DNA of 64,000 nucleotides from Acanthoscelides obtectus (Eukaryota > Arthropoda > Insecta > Coleoptera > Chrysomelidae). Shown here piece after piece: positions 21,982-32,999 of the stretch. The DNA is taken from assembly GCA_963669975.1 (NCBI GenBank), contig CAVLJG010000003.1, positions 24,848,214 through 24,912,213 on the forward strand, in the 5' to 3' direction. The notes under the pieces are model-generated. The model saw only the letters and a program-made list of their open reading frames with translations, ran no database searches and had not been told where the DNA came from. Within the stretch, counting starts at the first letter, position 1; each line of letters starts with the position of its first letter. Position numbers and translations under genes: made by a program.

Positions 21982-22514
21982 CACACTAGTACTCAGTGGG
22001 AAACGTACAACGTAGCAAACTTCTTTCTCCTCTAGTTAGGCATATACATTATTTTTTCGAGTTCTTTCTGGGTGATTAATGGTATATCGGAAAAACTTTG
22101 GCAAGCTCTAACTGTAACAGGTATGTTTAGAAAGGTTTAAAAGCTTTCGCATGTTCTTAAAGTTGTAGAATTGCGTAAAATAAGTTTTTATCTGAAACAA
22201 ACTTTCAAAGCCACACATGAAATACTGATAGATTAGGAAAATAGACAGAAGAATGATTTGGTACTTCAGCACATATAAGTGCCGAGATGAAGAATATAAT
22301 CTAGCAGAGCAGAAACATCTGCCACTCATCTTCGATGTATATACGAGCATATATGGTATATAAATGTCAAATTAGAGCTGACAAATACTTATCCAAAAGA
22401 TAAATCTGTCGTTTTTATGACCTGTATCTCAGGTAAACTTTTAAAGTGCACGATTATTGCGTTCCGCAATATGAAGGTTATGAAACTTAAAAACTGGACA
22501 TTCTTGCCTGGATA
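21982..22514. other. Unassigned spacer
   Basis: About 0.5 kb of AT-rich sequence between two mobile elements. An 80-codon open stretch on the minus strand (22108-22350) has no recognised domain. Confidence 0.4.
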
Positions 22515-22554
22515 AGGGCCGTATCGTCTATCGTTCCTACAATTGAAACGGTGA

Positions 22555-22710
22555 GTGGAAAAAACGATATAACTCCCAAAAAAGGCATTTTAAACCAAGA
22601 TAGCCAAAATGTTCTTCAACACAGGATCCTTCTACTGAGAGGAAAAAGCGTACAATATTCACTACGTGCACGCTTCCACGAAGCGGTCAGATTTGGCATT
22701 GAGTGGAATA
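22555..22710 (+). repeat. Target-site duplication of the LINE, left copy
   Basis: 156 bp identical to 23684-23837 except for two single-A length differences in A runs. It abuts the poly-T (minus-strand poly-A) end of the LINE. Confidence 0.85.
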
Positions 22711-23074
22711 TTTTTTTTTTTTTTTTAACGAGGGGGGAATGCATTTACGCACCATACCATAGCACGAGCTACGACGTGTGTGGGGCTCCAGGGTCTTGAA
22801 GAGATCACCTAATACCCACTAAACCCTAAACCTCCGCGTGGCCCGACTCATCAGCGTCTCGGTAGGCCATGTGTTGTGCGTGACCTGCGGTCTGCTACAA
22901 CGTCTCCTCATGTGTTTCAGTCTCTGGGAACGCCGGGTTGGTTCCCTTTACCTCGCACATTCTATCGATGTCGCTAAGCGATCATCGATAGAGGGTCTGC
23001 TAGTTTCTCTTGAAACTCTTGTTTTCGAAAAATCAAGAGTTTCAAGTCCTCTTACCAATATGTTGTTCCTGGTC

Positions 23075-23207
23075 CTGGTCCTGAAGGGTCCTGGTCCTGG
23101 TGGGTCCTGGTCGTGGCGGGTCCTGGTCCTGGTTGGTCCTGGCCCCGGTGGGTCCTGGTCCCGGTGGTTCCTGGTCCTCTGCATCCACGCCGTGGGGGGG
23201 GGGGGGG
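23075..23207 (+). repeat. Minisatellite (GGTCCT-type) and G run in LINE 3' region
   Basis: Imperfect repeats of GGTCCTGGTCC/GGGTCCTGG at 23075-23175, then a run of 13-14 G near 23194. The proline-rich or glycine-rich peptides that can be read through it are products of the repeat rather than a gene. Confidence 0.8.
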
Positions 23208-23233
23208 GAGCAGCCGCAAGTTCTCCTGGTCTC

Positions 23234-23683
23234 CTAGTCAAGGTTCCAGTTAGCGGGTGCCAACTGGGACCTTGGTCTGGGGTACCTGGTTCTGCGGTTG
23301 CGAGGCCTCTCGTCCGGATCGTAGTCCATGAGGAATCGTAGCTGCTCGTTCGGGTGGTCCTGAGCTTTCTCGAAGGTCTTCTCCGCTTTTTTCCTCATGT
23401 ACTCGTGGATGGTATCCCAATGCAGGTCTCTACGCAAGGTTGAGTTCCTTACGTAGGAAGGTGCATTGGTGGCGATCCGGAGTAGCTTCATCTCTAGAGC
23501 AGCAAGTCGCTTGCGGTAGCTGGGGGCAGCGTACCCCCAGACCGCGGAGGCGTAAGCGAGCTGAGGTCTGGCGATGGCCTTGATCAGCCGTAGCTTGGTC
23601 GCTAGCGGCATCTGGCTGTGTCTACCCAGTAATGGATAGAGTTGAGCCATGGCTGCTCTGGTTTTTGCGATGACAGCTTCTAT
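23234..23683 (-). pseudogene. LINE ORF2 C-terminus (5'-truncated)
   Basis: Reading from the break point: HIEAVIAKTRAAMAQLYPLL, then KLRLIKAIARPQLAYASAVW, the post-RT region of jockey-clade ORF2, and LRRDLHWDTIHEYMRKKAEK, with stop at 23234. The frame has no lesions, consistent with recent insertion. It lacks the endonuclease and the RT catalytic core, so it encodes no active enzyme. Confidence 0.85.
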
Positions 23684-23837
23684 GTGGAAAAACGATATAA
23701 CTCCCAAAAAAGGCATTTTAACCAAGATAGCCAAAATGTTCTTCAACACAGGATCCTTCTACTGAGAGGAAAAAGCGTACAATATTCACTACGTGCACGC
23801 TTCCACGAAGCGGTCAGATTTGGCATTGAGTGGAATA
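23684..23837 (+). repeat. Target-site duplication of the LINE, right copy
   Basis: 154 bp repeat of 22555-22710. Immediately after it, AACGATATAACTCCC appears a third time (23837-23851), so the target itself already had this short motif at both ends. Confidence 0.85.
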
Positions 23838-23998
23838 ACGATATAACTCCCGCTTTTATACTGATTTTCCACTCAACCATGCGCATGGCGCATGTCGCGC
23901 AGTCAGCTGATTTTGGACGGTTTGTCAGTAAGCATTCAGCTCGATCGTACCCTTATGTTAAAAGTTTCGCGTTTCCTCTTATATTTTACGTGATTAAA

Positions 23999-24942
23999 AT
24001 GTCTAGCAGTGAAAGTTCGGATACGGAAATGATCGATCGTAAAAGAAAAAAAGGATGTCCTGAAACATGGAAGAGAAATGAAAGGAAGAAAGCTCGTCTT
24101 CTTGGAAGCCAATACACAACTAAAACTGGGAAAATAGTCAACAAAAGGGAGGTTAAAGCAGATTGCACGTAAGCTTTATTACTATAAAATAACACAATCG
24201 TTTGTAACAATATTATATTGTTTTTTTAGATGTAAAAACAAATGCATGACTAAATTTACGATGGAAGAAAAAGAAGCTGTTTTGAGGGCATTATACGAGA
24301 AAGGTTCTAAAAACGAACAAGATGTCTATTTACATGGGTTAATGGAATGTAAACCAGTCGTTAGGAAGCGACCAAATAAAGAGGCCAGAGAAAAACTCAG
24401 GACAGCGAATTTTTCTTATTACATACGAAAACCTTTAGAGAAACAACGTGTTTGCAAAACAGCCTTTCTTAATCTACATTCAATCTCGAACTCTAGACTA
24501 CAACGACTAAATAGATTGTTCGTGTCTCAGAGTTCACCTAGAGATTTACGTGGTACGCATAATAATCGACCTCATACATTACAACCTCAGGTTACTTCCA
24601 AAATCCATCATCACATTGAATCGTTTCCACGAAGGACTTCTCACGACAGCTCTAAGGAAATTCACTATCTTGATTCAAATCTTAACGTTAAGACTATGTA
24701 TAATCTCTTTATAAAATTACACCCGGAATTAACAAAGATAGTTAAATATGAATTTTACTTAAAATTCTTTAAAGAGAATTTTGCATTAAAATTCGGGAGG
24801 CCTCAAGTAGATGTATGTGGACAATGCGAGGAATTAACAACAAACTTAAGGATTCAAGTTTAAACGACAACGCTAAGAGAGTTGCTGCTGCCGAATTAAT
24901 GGTTCATAAGCGTCGAGCTAAAAAATTTTACTCAAATTACTA
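23999..24942 (+). pseudogene. Intron-containing transposon-associated gene remnant
   Basis: Exon 1 (23999-24168) starts MSSSESSDTEMIDRKRKKGC and is Lys/Arg-rich. A 61-bp intron (24169-24229) has GTAAG at the donor and a T7-AG acceptor. Splicing joins codons into ADCTCKNKC, a tight cysteine cluster. Exon 2 continues MTKFTMEEKEAVLRALYEKG, later FYLKFFKENFALKFGRPQVD followed by VCGQCEEL. One lost base near 24836 shifts the frame to a stop at 24861; in the other frame it reads NDNAKRVAAAELMVHKRRAK. It is then cut off by MITE sequence at 24943. I recall this layout from a large insect family of transposon-like proteins whose missing C-terminal half would hold a DNCGGQNKN-type motif. The biochemical role is unknown to me. 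Truncation and frameshift make it dead. Confidence 0.62.
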
Positions 24943-25296
24943 CAATTATTGTAGGACGCCTTTTTGGCTTCCTTGATTTTGATAGTTTTCTACTTTTCCG
25001 TGTCGGCGCTCTATTTTGAGGTTATGTCACAAATATCTATTTGCATCAAATTGTTCATGCTTGTGATTTGCATCATCTATTATATAGCTTGAGATTTCCT
25101 ACAATTCAAGAAGAAAACATAGCCTGACAATAGGAGAGCGCTGACATGGAACAGCAGAAATCTAGAAATACCCCAGCCTTTCTGAGGAGACTATGAAAAT
25201 CAAGAAGGCCATACAGAAGTGTAGGAACCACTGACGATACGGGCCCAAGATGGGCAACAACGATGTACTATCTTACACTGTAGTAGTATTGAGCAT

Positions 25297-25618
25297 TCTT
25301 TTTATTTTATTTTTTTTATACTCCAACTACCACGAAGGCCTAAGGCCTAAGCATCCATTGGGTACCGTGGGGCTATATGGGGATACATGGGAAAGGGGGA
25401 ACGCCACTCGGACTCTGGCGAGGGAACACGTGTGCATGCAACATGCACACATTCTAGCTCCGCCTACGAGAACCGCCGGGTGGTACCTCCGCGTTCGACA
25501 GTCAGAGACCGTCTACCAATTTCTCCTAGGACGGGACTCGAACCCGCACAGCGCACTGCGACTGATCAGGAGACCGAAGAGTCTACTACTGCGGCCACCG
25601 CTGCTGTCCTTCTACTGT
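25297..25618 (-). mobile_element. tRNA-derived SINE
   Basis: On the minus strand the head contains an A-box-like TGGCCGCAGTAG (25586-25597) and a B box GGTTCGAGTCC (25534-25544) at tRNA-like spacing. A body of about 230 bp and an A-rich tail (T-rich on the plus strand, 25296-25320) follow. These are the marks of a tRNA-headed SINE transcribed by RNA polymerase III. A tRNA gene is unlikely, since no acceptor stem forms around the boxes. Both plus-strand open frames here are by-products. Confidence 0.72.
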
Positions 25619-25620
25619 AG

Positions 25621-28600
25621 CACGGTATCTAACTTAAGTTCTCCATTGGCAAAGCTTTCTAGCCGTATTTATTTTCCCTTGATTGATGACAAAAAGAAAA
25701 GCTGTCTTTGATTACTCGTTTTGGATTGTTCGGTTTTGAAAATTTCCTACCTTTGTGTAACCCTTTAAACATATTGCTACACTATATAAAAGCACAAAAT
25801 GTAAAAATAAGAAACCATTCGATCGTAAGTTACATCATCGTTAAAAAATGTCCCCATAAAAGTATTTGCAACTAATTAAACTAGAAATATATCGGTGTAA
25901 AAATGATAATTACAAAATCGCTGGACCATACCAAAACTTTAGTAACGCTTTGACGAAAGGTTAATGAGATGATTCTCCAATGTTGAGTGACTAGATTACT
26001 TAAATCAAAAAGTTGATTTTTTGTTAGTGGCAATAAAATTAAATGCTTTTTTATGGATAACCATATATTAAGGAAGTAACGCTATCCTTGACTCTTATTT
26101 AATAAAGCAAAATACATATTCTCAACTGAAGTTTTACAAATATGTTTTTTCTTAGTCGAGCTTCTACCACTTACAAGTTTCCTGACTCTCAACGTGAATA
26201 TGAAATTCGAGCATTGTTCGTGTTCTACAGGAAAGTATTTCTAGAATCGGTCTGATTCTATTAATAGCCATTCACAAAGCAGTTCTGACCTCATAAAAAC
26301 ATACTGCGAAGAATCAGAAGGCTCTAAGATAGTTCGCTGAAGAAGGCAGCATTCTCCACTTTTTCTATGGAAGCGATACATTGAGGAATACGCACGTCGA
26401 TCAAAGACACTCAATATTATGTGTAAAAACGGCGTCAAGTAGGACGAGTCTGCATTTCCCACGCTGTAGGACACAAGTTAGCCCTTCTGACATGAAAGGT
26501 TAGTTATGAACACGCAAAACCAAAAATTAAATATTCCAGGTCAGTCCAACTGCCTCGTACTATTAGTCCGTAGTCCCTACCGTCTTGAGAACGTGGCGAT
26601 TCAAAAATTACTCCCGAAATGTAACTATGGAAGTCTGTGGAGGTCGCCAGGAGCACCGTGCCTTCCCCTGAGAATCCAGCGGAGCTTAAAATGTGTATAT
26701 TTAGGATCATTTGTATACAACTTTTTAGGGTTTGACCCACACTGAGAAAAATTGGTAACCCGCGCTCTTCAAAAAGCTATCACAAACTGTTATCTCTGCC
26801 GGTGATCGCTGCTTCGCCAAGGAAAGTTCCTGCATGTGCCTCCTGAACGTTGCTATGACTAAACTTGCCGCTTGTCATCCACAGCTGTACGGCAGCCACT
26901 ACCGAGTGCGCAACAGAGACCTATCTGTCGGATCGCGAAACATCTATAGTATATCCACATATTTCTCTATGACTTTAGGCATTTTAAAGGCAAACGCAAG
27001 AGGAAAACTATGATGTGTGGGAAGCGTATAGACATGCTAACGTGAAAAAAATTTAGATATACCCTCACCCCACCATTATAAATCCCACTACAAATATGGT
27101 CTGAAGATGATCAGGAACATCTACAGCGTAAAAACGAAGTTTTAGCAATTTTTAAGTTTTCGTTTTTTGTCCCTAGCTCCACCGCCATTCCAAAAACCAA
27201 AATTTGTTCGTCTTTGGCATGGCGGATCAAGGGACAGACAAACACACGTACAGACTGACGGCAAAGAGTGATATAGTTTTCGAATGACGTCATATATAAT
27301 CCATAAAGCGTAATCATATTTTTTTAAATTTTCGCGACTACAAATCTTCCCCGTCAATAGCAGGAGAACTAAAATGAAAGCAGACACAATACTTTTGATA
27401 TTCCGTTCAATGTTGGTATCTACCAACAAATACGTATCATTTATTGTTATCGCTCAGATGTGAAATAATTGTCGACCTACGTTTTTAGGCTACGAAATTA
27501 GAATTCCTTATGTGGGTTAAGTAAACCAAAAGCAGACTAATTTACATTAAAATTAATTATATAGTTACAGTATCACTTGCCATATATACTAAAAATTATA
27601 AATTATGATGATTGAATCTGCCTGTTCATATTGCCAATCAATTTTAACCTTTAATTTATTTAATTAATACAAATTTAAAAGTATTACACGTGATTTTGAA
27701 ATCCAGGATATACGACAAACGTAAACGTGAATAAAACATTATTTATGGAGGCTTCTCGTAGCCCTCAGAGTTGAATAACTATAATAACATCAATAATATA
27801 AATGCAGGTGAGAAATCTTACATCAGAAAGTGGAAAAGTTTATGCTAAATAAGTAGAACATTTATGAGATTTATATCAAATAATATAGACCTTGATTTTC
27901 TCTCCTCATTATAATGCATCTCATTACTTTTGGTGACCTCAGGCTTTTGTTACCTACTACACATCTGCGCACGCTCTCCAAAAATATAAGTAATGGAGAA
28001 CATGTAAATAGACATGATTAAAAACTATAAAGGAGTCACAGCAATGTGTTTGTTTTATATAGATAGTCAAAACGAAATATAAGAGCGTCAGTGACGTCGC
28101 TCCTGCTTATGACGAGATATTTGATGTTGTGGCCACGTTTTATGACAGCTGTGGTTGATCTTAGGCGATCAGCTGACTGCTTTATCAAACTTATTCAGTA
28201 GCAGAAAACCCGCCGTGCTTTAGAATCATTAAAATTTTTCTTTCATTTTTATTGGCGAGCGTATAAAATCTACACCATAAGATCAATCTATACGCAAGTT
28301 GGTACTTCTTTTAATAGTTGATATTTGTTCTATTGATCAAAAAAATTGATACTATATTTTTCAGGCATTAAAGATTGTAAAACTTTAGTTGAAAAACATA
28401 TTTTTCTTCAACAGACGAAAACGCTGTCCGCTATGTTTGGCGCTTATTAATGATTTTGGACGTCATACCATTTGTAAAGAGCATATAACAGCAACATAAC
28501 CTCTAATAAACTTTTGAACATATAAGCATCGTTATTGTATCGTTTGAGATTGTAAATACACATCAGGACATATTTTACATGTGCATATTTTATCGTCTCG

Positions 28601-30059
28601 TTTAAGTTAGGTGCAACCTACGGTATCATCACCGTACGATTCCCTTGCAGATGTGTAAGGAGAAATACAATATTAGGTAAAATTATTTAAAGGTATGAGC
28701 TTAGCTTTGAATGACTTCTGAAAAGGAAGATGTATATATTACTTATTCTTCCTTTTTATGTATATCATTATGTCATGTGCACTGTATTTAATGTTCCTCA
28801 GCTGTAGAGCAAAAATCTGTGTTAAAAGCAAACAATTACCAACCATCAATTTTCTGTAAATTTGTGCTTTCCAACGCCCTGACTACGAGGAAAATATTTA
28901 AAGAAGCAATGTTAGTTCACGAGTGATATACGATATAATTAAAATTGGACTTGTGTGTCTATCTTTGAAAATTGGAATCGTATGTTCATATTCATTTATT
29001 CTTGAACTTGGATATGATTTAAGTAGCTGTTATGCATATAATAGTACAAACAGTAAAGTCTAGCCTCAACAGTTACTCTACTTAACTGGTCGACTTATCT
29101 AACCTAGGATACATAGAAACCTATGAATTTTAGTTTCAAAAAACTTCCGGCAACAGTCCCATATTAAACCTATTTTCTGGTTCTGAATCTTGCATCTTTC
29201 TACTGGCCGCTCTTGAACTGTTGATGTTCTGAACGGATCTTTCAATATTCTACAGTTACACTCTACAATCTTTTTATCTGTAGCCGAATTTAAATAAAGG
29301 ACCATATGTTGTTCTTCATCATATAAATAATAAGATTGTAGCAGAACAATAACTTGAACCTTCGTACACCGCCTTTCACGCTAAGGACTGTCATCTTGTC
29401 TTTGATTTCAGCATTTTCCCTCAGATCCCACTACTAATATAGATACGAAAGTGTGTATGTTTGTATATGTGAATGTTCCACGTTTGATAATTTTAACATA
29501 AACCTAAATTACCCGGATATATGAAACATTTGTTGCGAATATAAAATTTTAGAAGGTTGAAATAGGGCCCAAAAATTATTTATATGGTATTACTATTTGG
29601 ACTGAAATATTTCTTTTTTTATATTTGATTCTTTGATGTAATGCAAGCGAACACTTACAAAGGAATTTTAGAAATCCCACCCCTAAGGGGGTGAAGTGCG
29701 GTTTAACACTTTTGAAGCTGAAGAACCTAGATCATCAAATTAAGCATCTAAAGGTTTTGTCTGCATTTTATCTTTAACAGAGAATTTCAGAAATAATATC
29801 CTTAAGATGGGGGTAGGAAGGGGTTGAATATTTCTATAGGCAACCTTCTTGCTTTTCAATTCAAGTTTGTACAAACTACTTGACCTGTGAATATGAAATT
29901 TGGCAAGTACTTACTTACTTGCTTATGGAAAGGATGTCAGTTAACAGATTTTGCGATAGAGCCCGATCAAGGGGATCATAGGTTTGCATGAAAATCCTTT
30001 GTTTTTCTACCATACACCTAGAAGTTAACAGGGCGGTGGTAATAGATGTATGTCACTTA
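25621..30059. other. Long unassigned region
   Basis: About 4.4 kb without a recognised gene. Near 29430-29475 the text ACTACTAATATAGATACGAA, then GTGTGTATGTTTGT, resembles a dispersed repeat common in insect genomes. About 27140-27290 (minus) has ACGTGTGTTTGTCTGTCCC and similar text. A block TTTTGCGATAGAGCC near 29949 recurs as TTTTGCAATATAGCC near 30399, on either side of the MITE. Confidence 0.4.
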
Positions 30060-30384
30060 GGCCCGTATCGTCAGTCGTCCCTACTATTGTAGGGCGCGTT
30101 TACGGCCTTCTTGATTGTCATAGTTTTCTGCTTCTCCGTGTCAGAACTCTATTTTGAGGTTATGTCACAAACATCTATTTGCATCAAATTGTGCTTGCTT
30201 TGGGTTATATCATGTTTTATCAGCCTGAAATTTCCTACAATTTAAAAAGAAAACATATCTTCACAATAGGAGAGCGCTGACGCGGACACGAGACAAGTGT
30301 AATCTAGAAAATTTGAAGGAGAGAAAAGAGTATGACAATCAAGGAGGCCATAAACGCGCCCTACAATTGTAGGGACGACGGGCC
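30060..30384. mobile_element. MITE family A, complete copy
   Basis: The tips are inverted: GGCCCGTATCGTCAGTCGTC on the left and GGCCCGTCGTCCCTACAATT on the minus strand at the right, both leading into a self-complementary CTACAATTGTAG-type block and TTTAYGGCCTYCTTGATTGT. The 325-bp element is bordered by TTA on both sides, as for PIF/Harbinger-like 3-bp targets. It has no coding capacity. Related copies lie at 9412 and 22515/24944. Confidence 0.8.
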
Positions 30385-30459
30385 TTAGGAACGGATTTTG
30401 CAATATAGCCGGATTATGGGGGTTGAAAAGTTTGTTTAAAATTCTTTGGAGTTTTCTGC

Positions 30460-30638
30460 TATACTCGGGAACCGAAAAGGAAGAGAGCTGCGAAACCCAT
30501 CGCACGGCCATGCTAGCACGGCAAGTTTTCGAATTGACAGTCTGTGCGCGGGTATCCCGCCATATTCAAAAAGATGCCGCCTTAGCATGGGCGTGCGGTG
30601 TGTTTTGCTGCTCTCTTCCTTTTCAGTTCCCAAGTATA
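30460..30638. mobile_element. Foldback MITE (179 bp)
   Basis: The left arm (30460-30534) runs TATACTCGGGAACCGAAAAG, GAAGAGAGC, CGCACGGCCATGCTA. The right arm (30560-30638) is its inverted copy, ending TTTTCAGTTCCCAAGTATA. Because of the symmetry, nearly the same peptide (EKEES-x-x-THRT) can be read on both strands, so the open frames are not genes. Confidence 0.75.
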
Positions 30639-30919
30639 GATACCTATAAGCAGTAATAATGAGGTGCTTCCGAGTACAATTAAACTAGGAATGCAGTTTG
30701 TAATAAGAATCTTAAGGGCTGTCACAATTGTATACTTACTAACCTTTTATAACTAGAAGCCGAAAGTGTAAGTAAAGTTGTACCTTTTACAATATACAAT
30801 TAATTTGATTTAATCTAATGCGTTAGTTTGAAAATTTTGGCCAATGTTAAGAGTACAAAATCGTGGGTAATAGCTGGTTGTAATTCCATGCATCACCCCA
30901 AAAATCTAGCAAAGATCAT

Positions 30920-31260
30920 AATTGAAAACCTCTTCGTCCTTGTGGACTTCACTGACAACAAGGCAACACCGCATCAGACGCAAGCGTCGTTCGTGTGTTT
31001 CCGGCGCTGTTCGTTCTGCGTCACGCCGACCTACTAACCTCATTCGGGAAAGCTCGGCGAGTCGACGCTCGTGTCGTGCCATTGAGTCGCGATCGGCCGA
31101 GCAAAGCACGTCGATGTGTCGCGTACGGACGTCGCGTAGTCGAACCAGAGGCGCGTCCGAGGTTGCCTAACTGCTAAATCGAACCAACGTTTTATGGTCC
31201 TTCGCGCCGGATAAAGCGACCTTCTTGCTGGATATACGCGCAACATGCCATCCATCGCGC
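30920..31260. other. CpG-rich patch
   Basis: Between about 30980 and 31250 CG dinucleotides are very frequent (for example TCGCGATCGGCCGAGC, GTCGCGTACGGACGTCGCG), unlike the flanks. It could be a promoter region, part of an LTR or an unrecognised repeat. AATAAA at about 31605 (within GAATAAAAATATTC) lies downstream. I found no coding domain on either strand. Confidence 0.4.
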
Positions 31261-32742
31261 CTTGTGAGTGAGGATATTGTTGAGGACTAGCGACTGTGAT
31301 ATACTGTGTGATATTTGTTATGGATATATGGAGAATATTATGTGTTTGGTGATGGTGATAGTCTTTTCTGCTTGCTGAGACGAGTGGGATATGTTGGAGC
31401 ACAGTGCTATGTATCTGAACGTGACACCGCCATACGAAGAAGACACTTCGTTCTTTCCGGATTTCTACACTACACGGTGGGTTGCTGGTGCTTGCGCTTG
31501 GCCGAATGCCAACTTACAGCTAGCTTTTCGGTGTTGTTGCTATCGGACGGCGAGACCGCTGCAGAATTCGGTTGCTGCAAGCTTTGTCGGCTGTGCAACT
31601 TACTGAATAAAAATATTCAAATCACCATCACCTACTTCTTAACGCAACTTTGTCAAAGTATAGTTTGAAATTCGTCGCCATGACAACATTCGAGGAAATG
31701 AAACGTTGATTCTGAACTCTACTGTTAACTCGTTTGCAGCCGAAACACTTAGTATGTCAATCTAATCTTTGTAAATCTCCCAAACTTGTAACACATAGGT
31801 GATCTAATCAAACCTGTCAACATTTAGTTAAACAGTTATTCCAAACAGAATCACTCTTGAGGAGAATCGCTTACGTCACCACCAACGTTTTTTATATCCA
31901 TATAAGGATTAATTTGATATTTCTGAAATAACGAATGAAATATTTAAATAATGGAGTGTTTCACTTCAATCCGTGACACTGGTAAACCTCACTTATGCCT
32001 GGACTCCATCTTATTCTGAACAATCCAAATTAATTTGCTATACTGCACTCTACCACTAAACACTTGAAGCGGATACAAATGTGCTTCCCTCATAGGACCG
32101 GAAGTAGCGAAGGGCATTTTCTAGCTGCAATATGAGAGGTGTCAAATAAGGACCAATTAATTTGAATAGAAGGAACCAACATTGCAATTGTTTGTCTACC
32201 AATCTGTACCAAAGTGGCAGGGTTGAATCAACATAATAATAATACTGACGGAAACACATACCTTCATCCGGTTTGTGCCGCTCTTTACATATTATGAAGG
32301 AAGTACCATATCTAGAAATCATCTAACACCAAAATTATCTGCAAACGCTCGCGCTTTTAAAAAATAACACTAACTATACGATTTAATGACAGAACTATTA
32401 AAAAATTGACATTTCAAGGGCACTTTGATCCCCCTATGTGAAACAGGCACAAATCAATGACTGGCTCCTACCTACCTAGCCCGATATTCGTTGGGTGGCA
32501 CAGAGAATGTTGACGCACTGTTCGGATGCGCAAGTACTTGAACTGAGCAGGAAAGAACCAATAGCGAAAGACTGATTCTTAATCGACCATTGACTATTGA
32601 GAACAAATCATTAGAAGATGTTTAGCTTCTGCCATTTGGAAATGATGTCACGCTCAGCAAAATCAATGTGCAAGGCAGGAGCAGAATCCTAGTGAAGCAT
32701 CTAAATGGGCATATATTTTTGTTGCAATATTAGAAGGGCTGG
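31261..32742. other. Unassigned sequence
   Basis: Open stretches at 31315-31668 (+) and 31040-31402 (-) overlap the CpG-rich patch and show no known domain. An LTR beginning TGTTGGAGC near 31393 and ending after the AATAAA was considered but has no partner or target duplication. Confidence 0.35.
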
Positions 32743-32932
32743 TAGTAGCAGTAGTAGTGATAGGGAACTAGGCAACTAGACCACCTTTGACCCTCTTTGC
32801 CGAGCCCCCAATATCAACGCTATACTACTCCTAAAACCATATACTGGTAACTGATTCAATAAACCAAATCCAATGGTGTGATGTACCTATATTGATCTTG
32901 CACCGATCTGGTGCGTAATATAGACAACACAC
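32743..32932 (+). repeat. Dispersed repeat B, copy 1
   Basis: This stretch aligns with 37731-37909: AGTAGTGATAGGGAACTAGG/CAACTAG, ACC-CTTTGACCCTC, ATCAACGCTATACTACTCC, ATACTGGT and ATTGATCTTGCACCGATCTG. The copies are diverged. No coding potential. Confidence 0.6.
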
Positions 32933-32999
32933 AGCACAACGTACATGGCTCGGAAATATCTGAGGAGGAGATTCGGGTCGACCGACTGTGACTCGACGC

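Larger units (their letters stand above)
22711..23683 (-). mobile_element. Young 5'-truncated jockey-type LINE
   Basis: Minus-strand element of 973 bp ending in a 16-nt poly-A (T run 22711-22726). It holds the last ~150 codons of ORF2, then a 3' region with a GGACCC-type minisatellite. It is bounded by a direct repeat of about 155 bp, nearly identical, which marks a recent insertion. Confidence 0.88.
22515..25246. mobile_element. MITE family A copy split by a nested insertion
   Basis: The left tip (22515-22545) is GGGCCGTATCGTC followed by CGTTCCTACAATTG. The right tip (25220-25246) is the inverted GTAGGAACCACTGACGATAC then GGGCCC. The body of the MITE resumes only at about 24944 (ATTGTAGGACGCC) and is similar to 30060-30384. 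The 2.4 kb between 22546 and 24943 is therefore foreign DNA placed inside the left terminal repeat, at the palindrome CTACAATTGTAG. Confidence 0.72.

Noticed and set aside
22948..23241. Proline/glycine-rich frames on both strands
   Set aside because: They are translations of the GGTCCT minisatellite in a LINE 3' region.
25530..25600. Functional tRNA gene on the minus strand
   Set aside because: A and B boxes are present but no paired acceptor stem or proper anticodon arm can be drawn; the long body and A-rich tail fit a SINE.
25250..25711. 153-codon open frame
   Set aside because: It lies across the tRNA-derived SINE, antisense to it, and shows no protein family.
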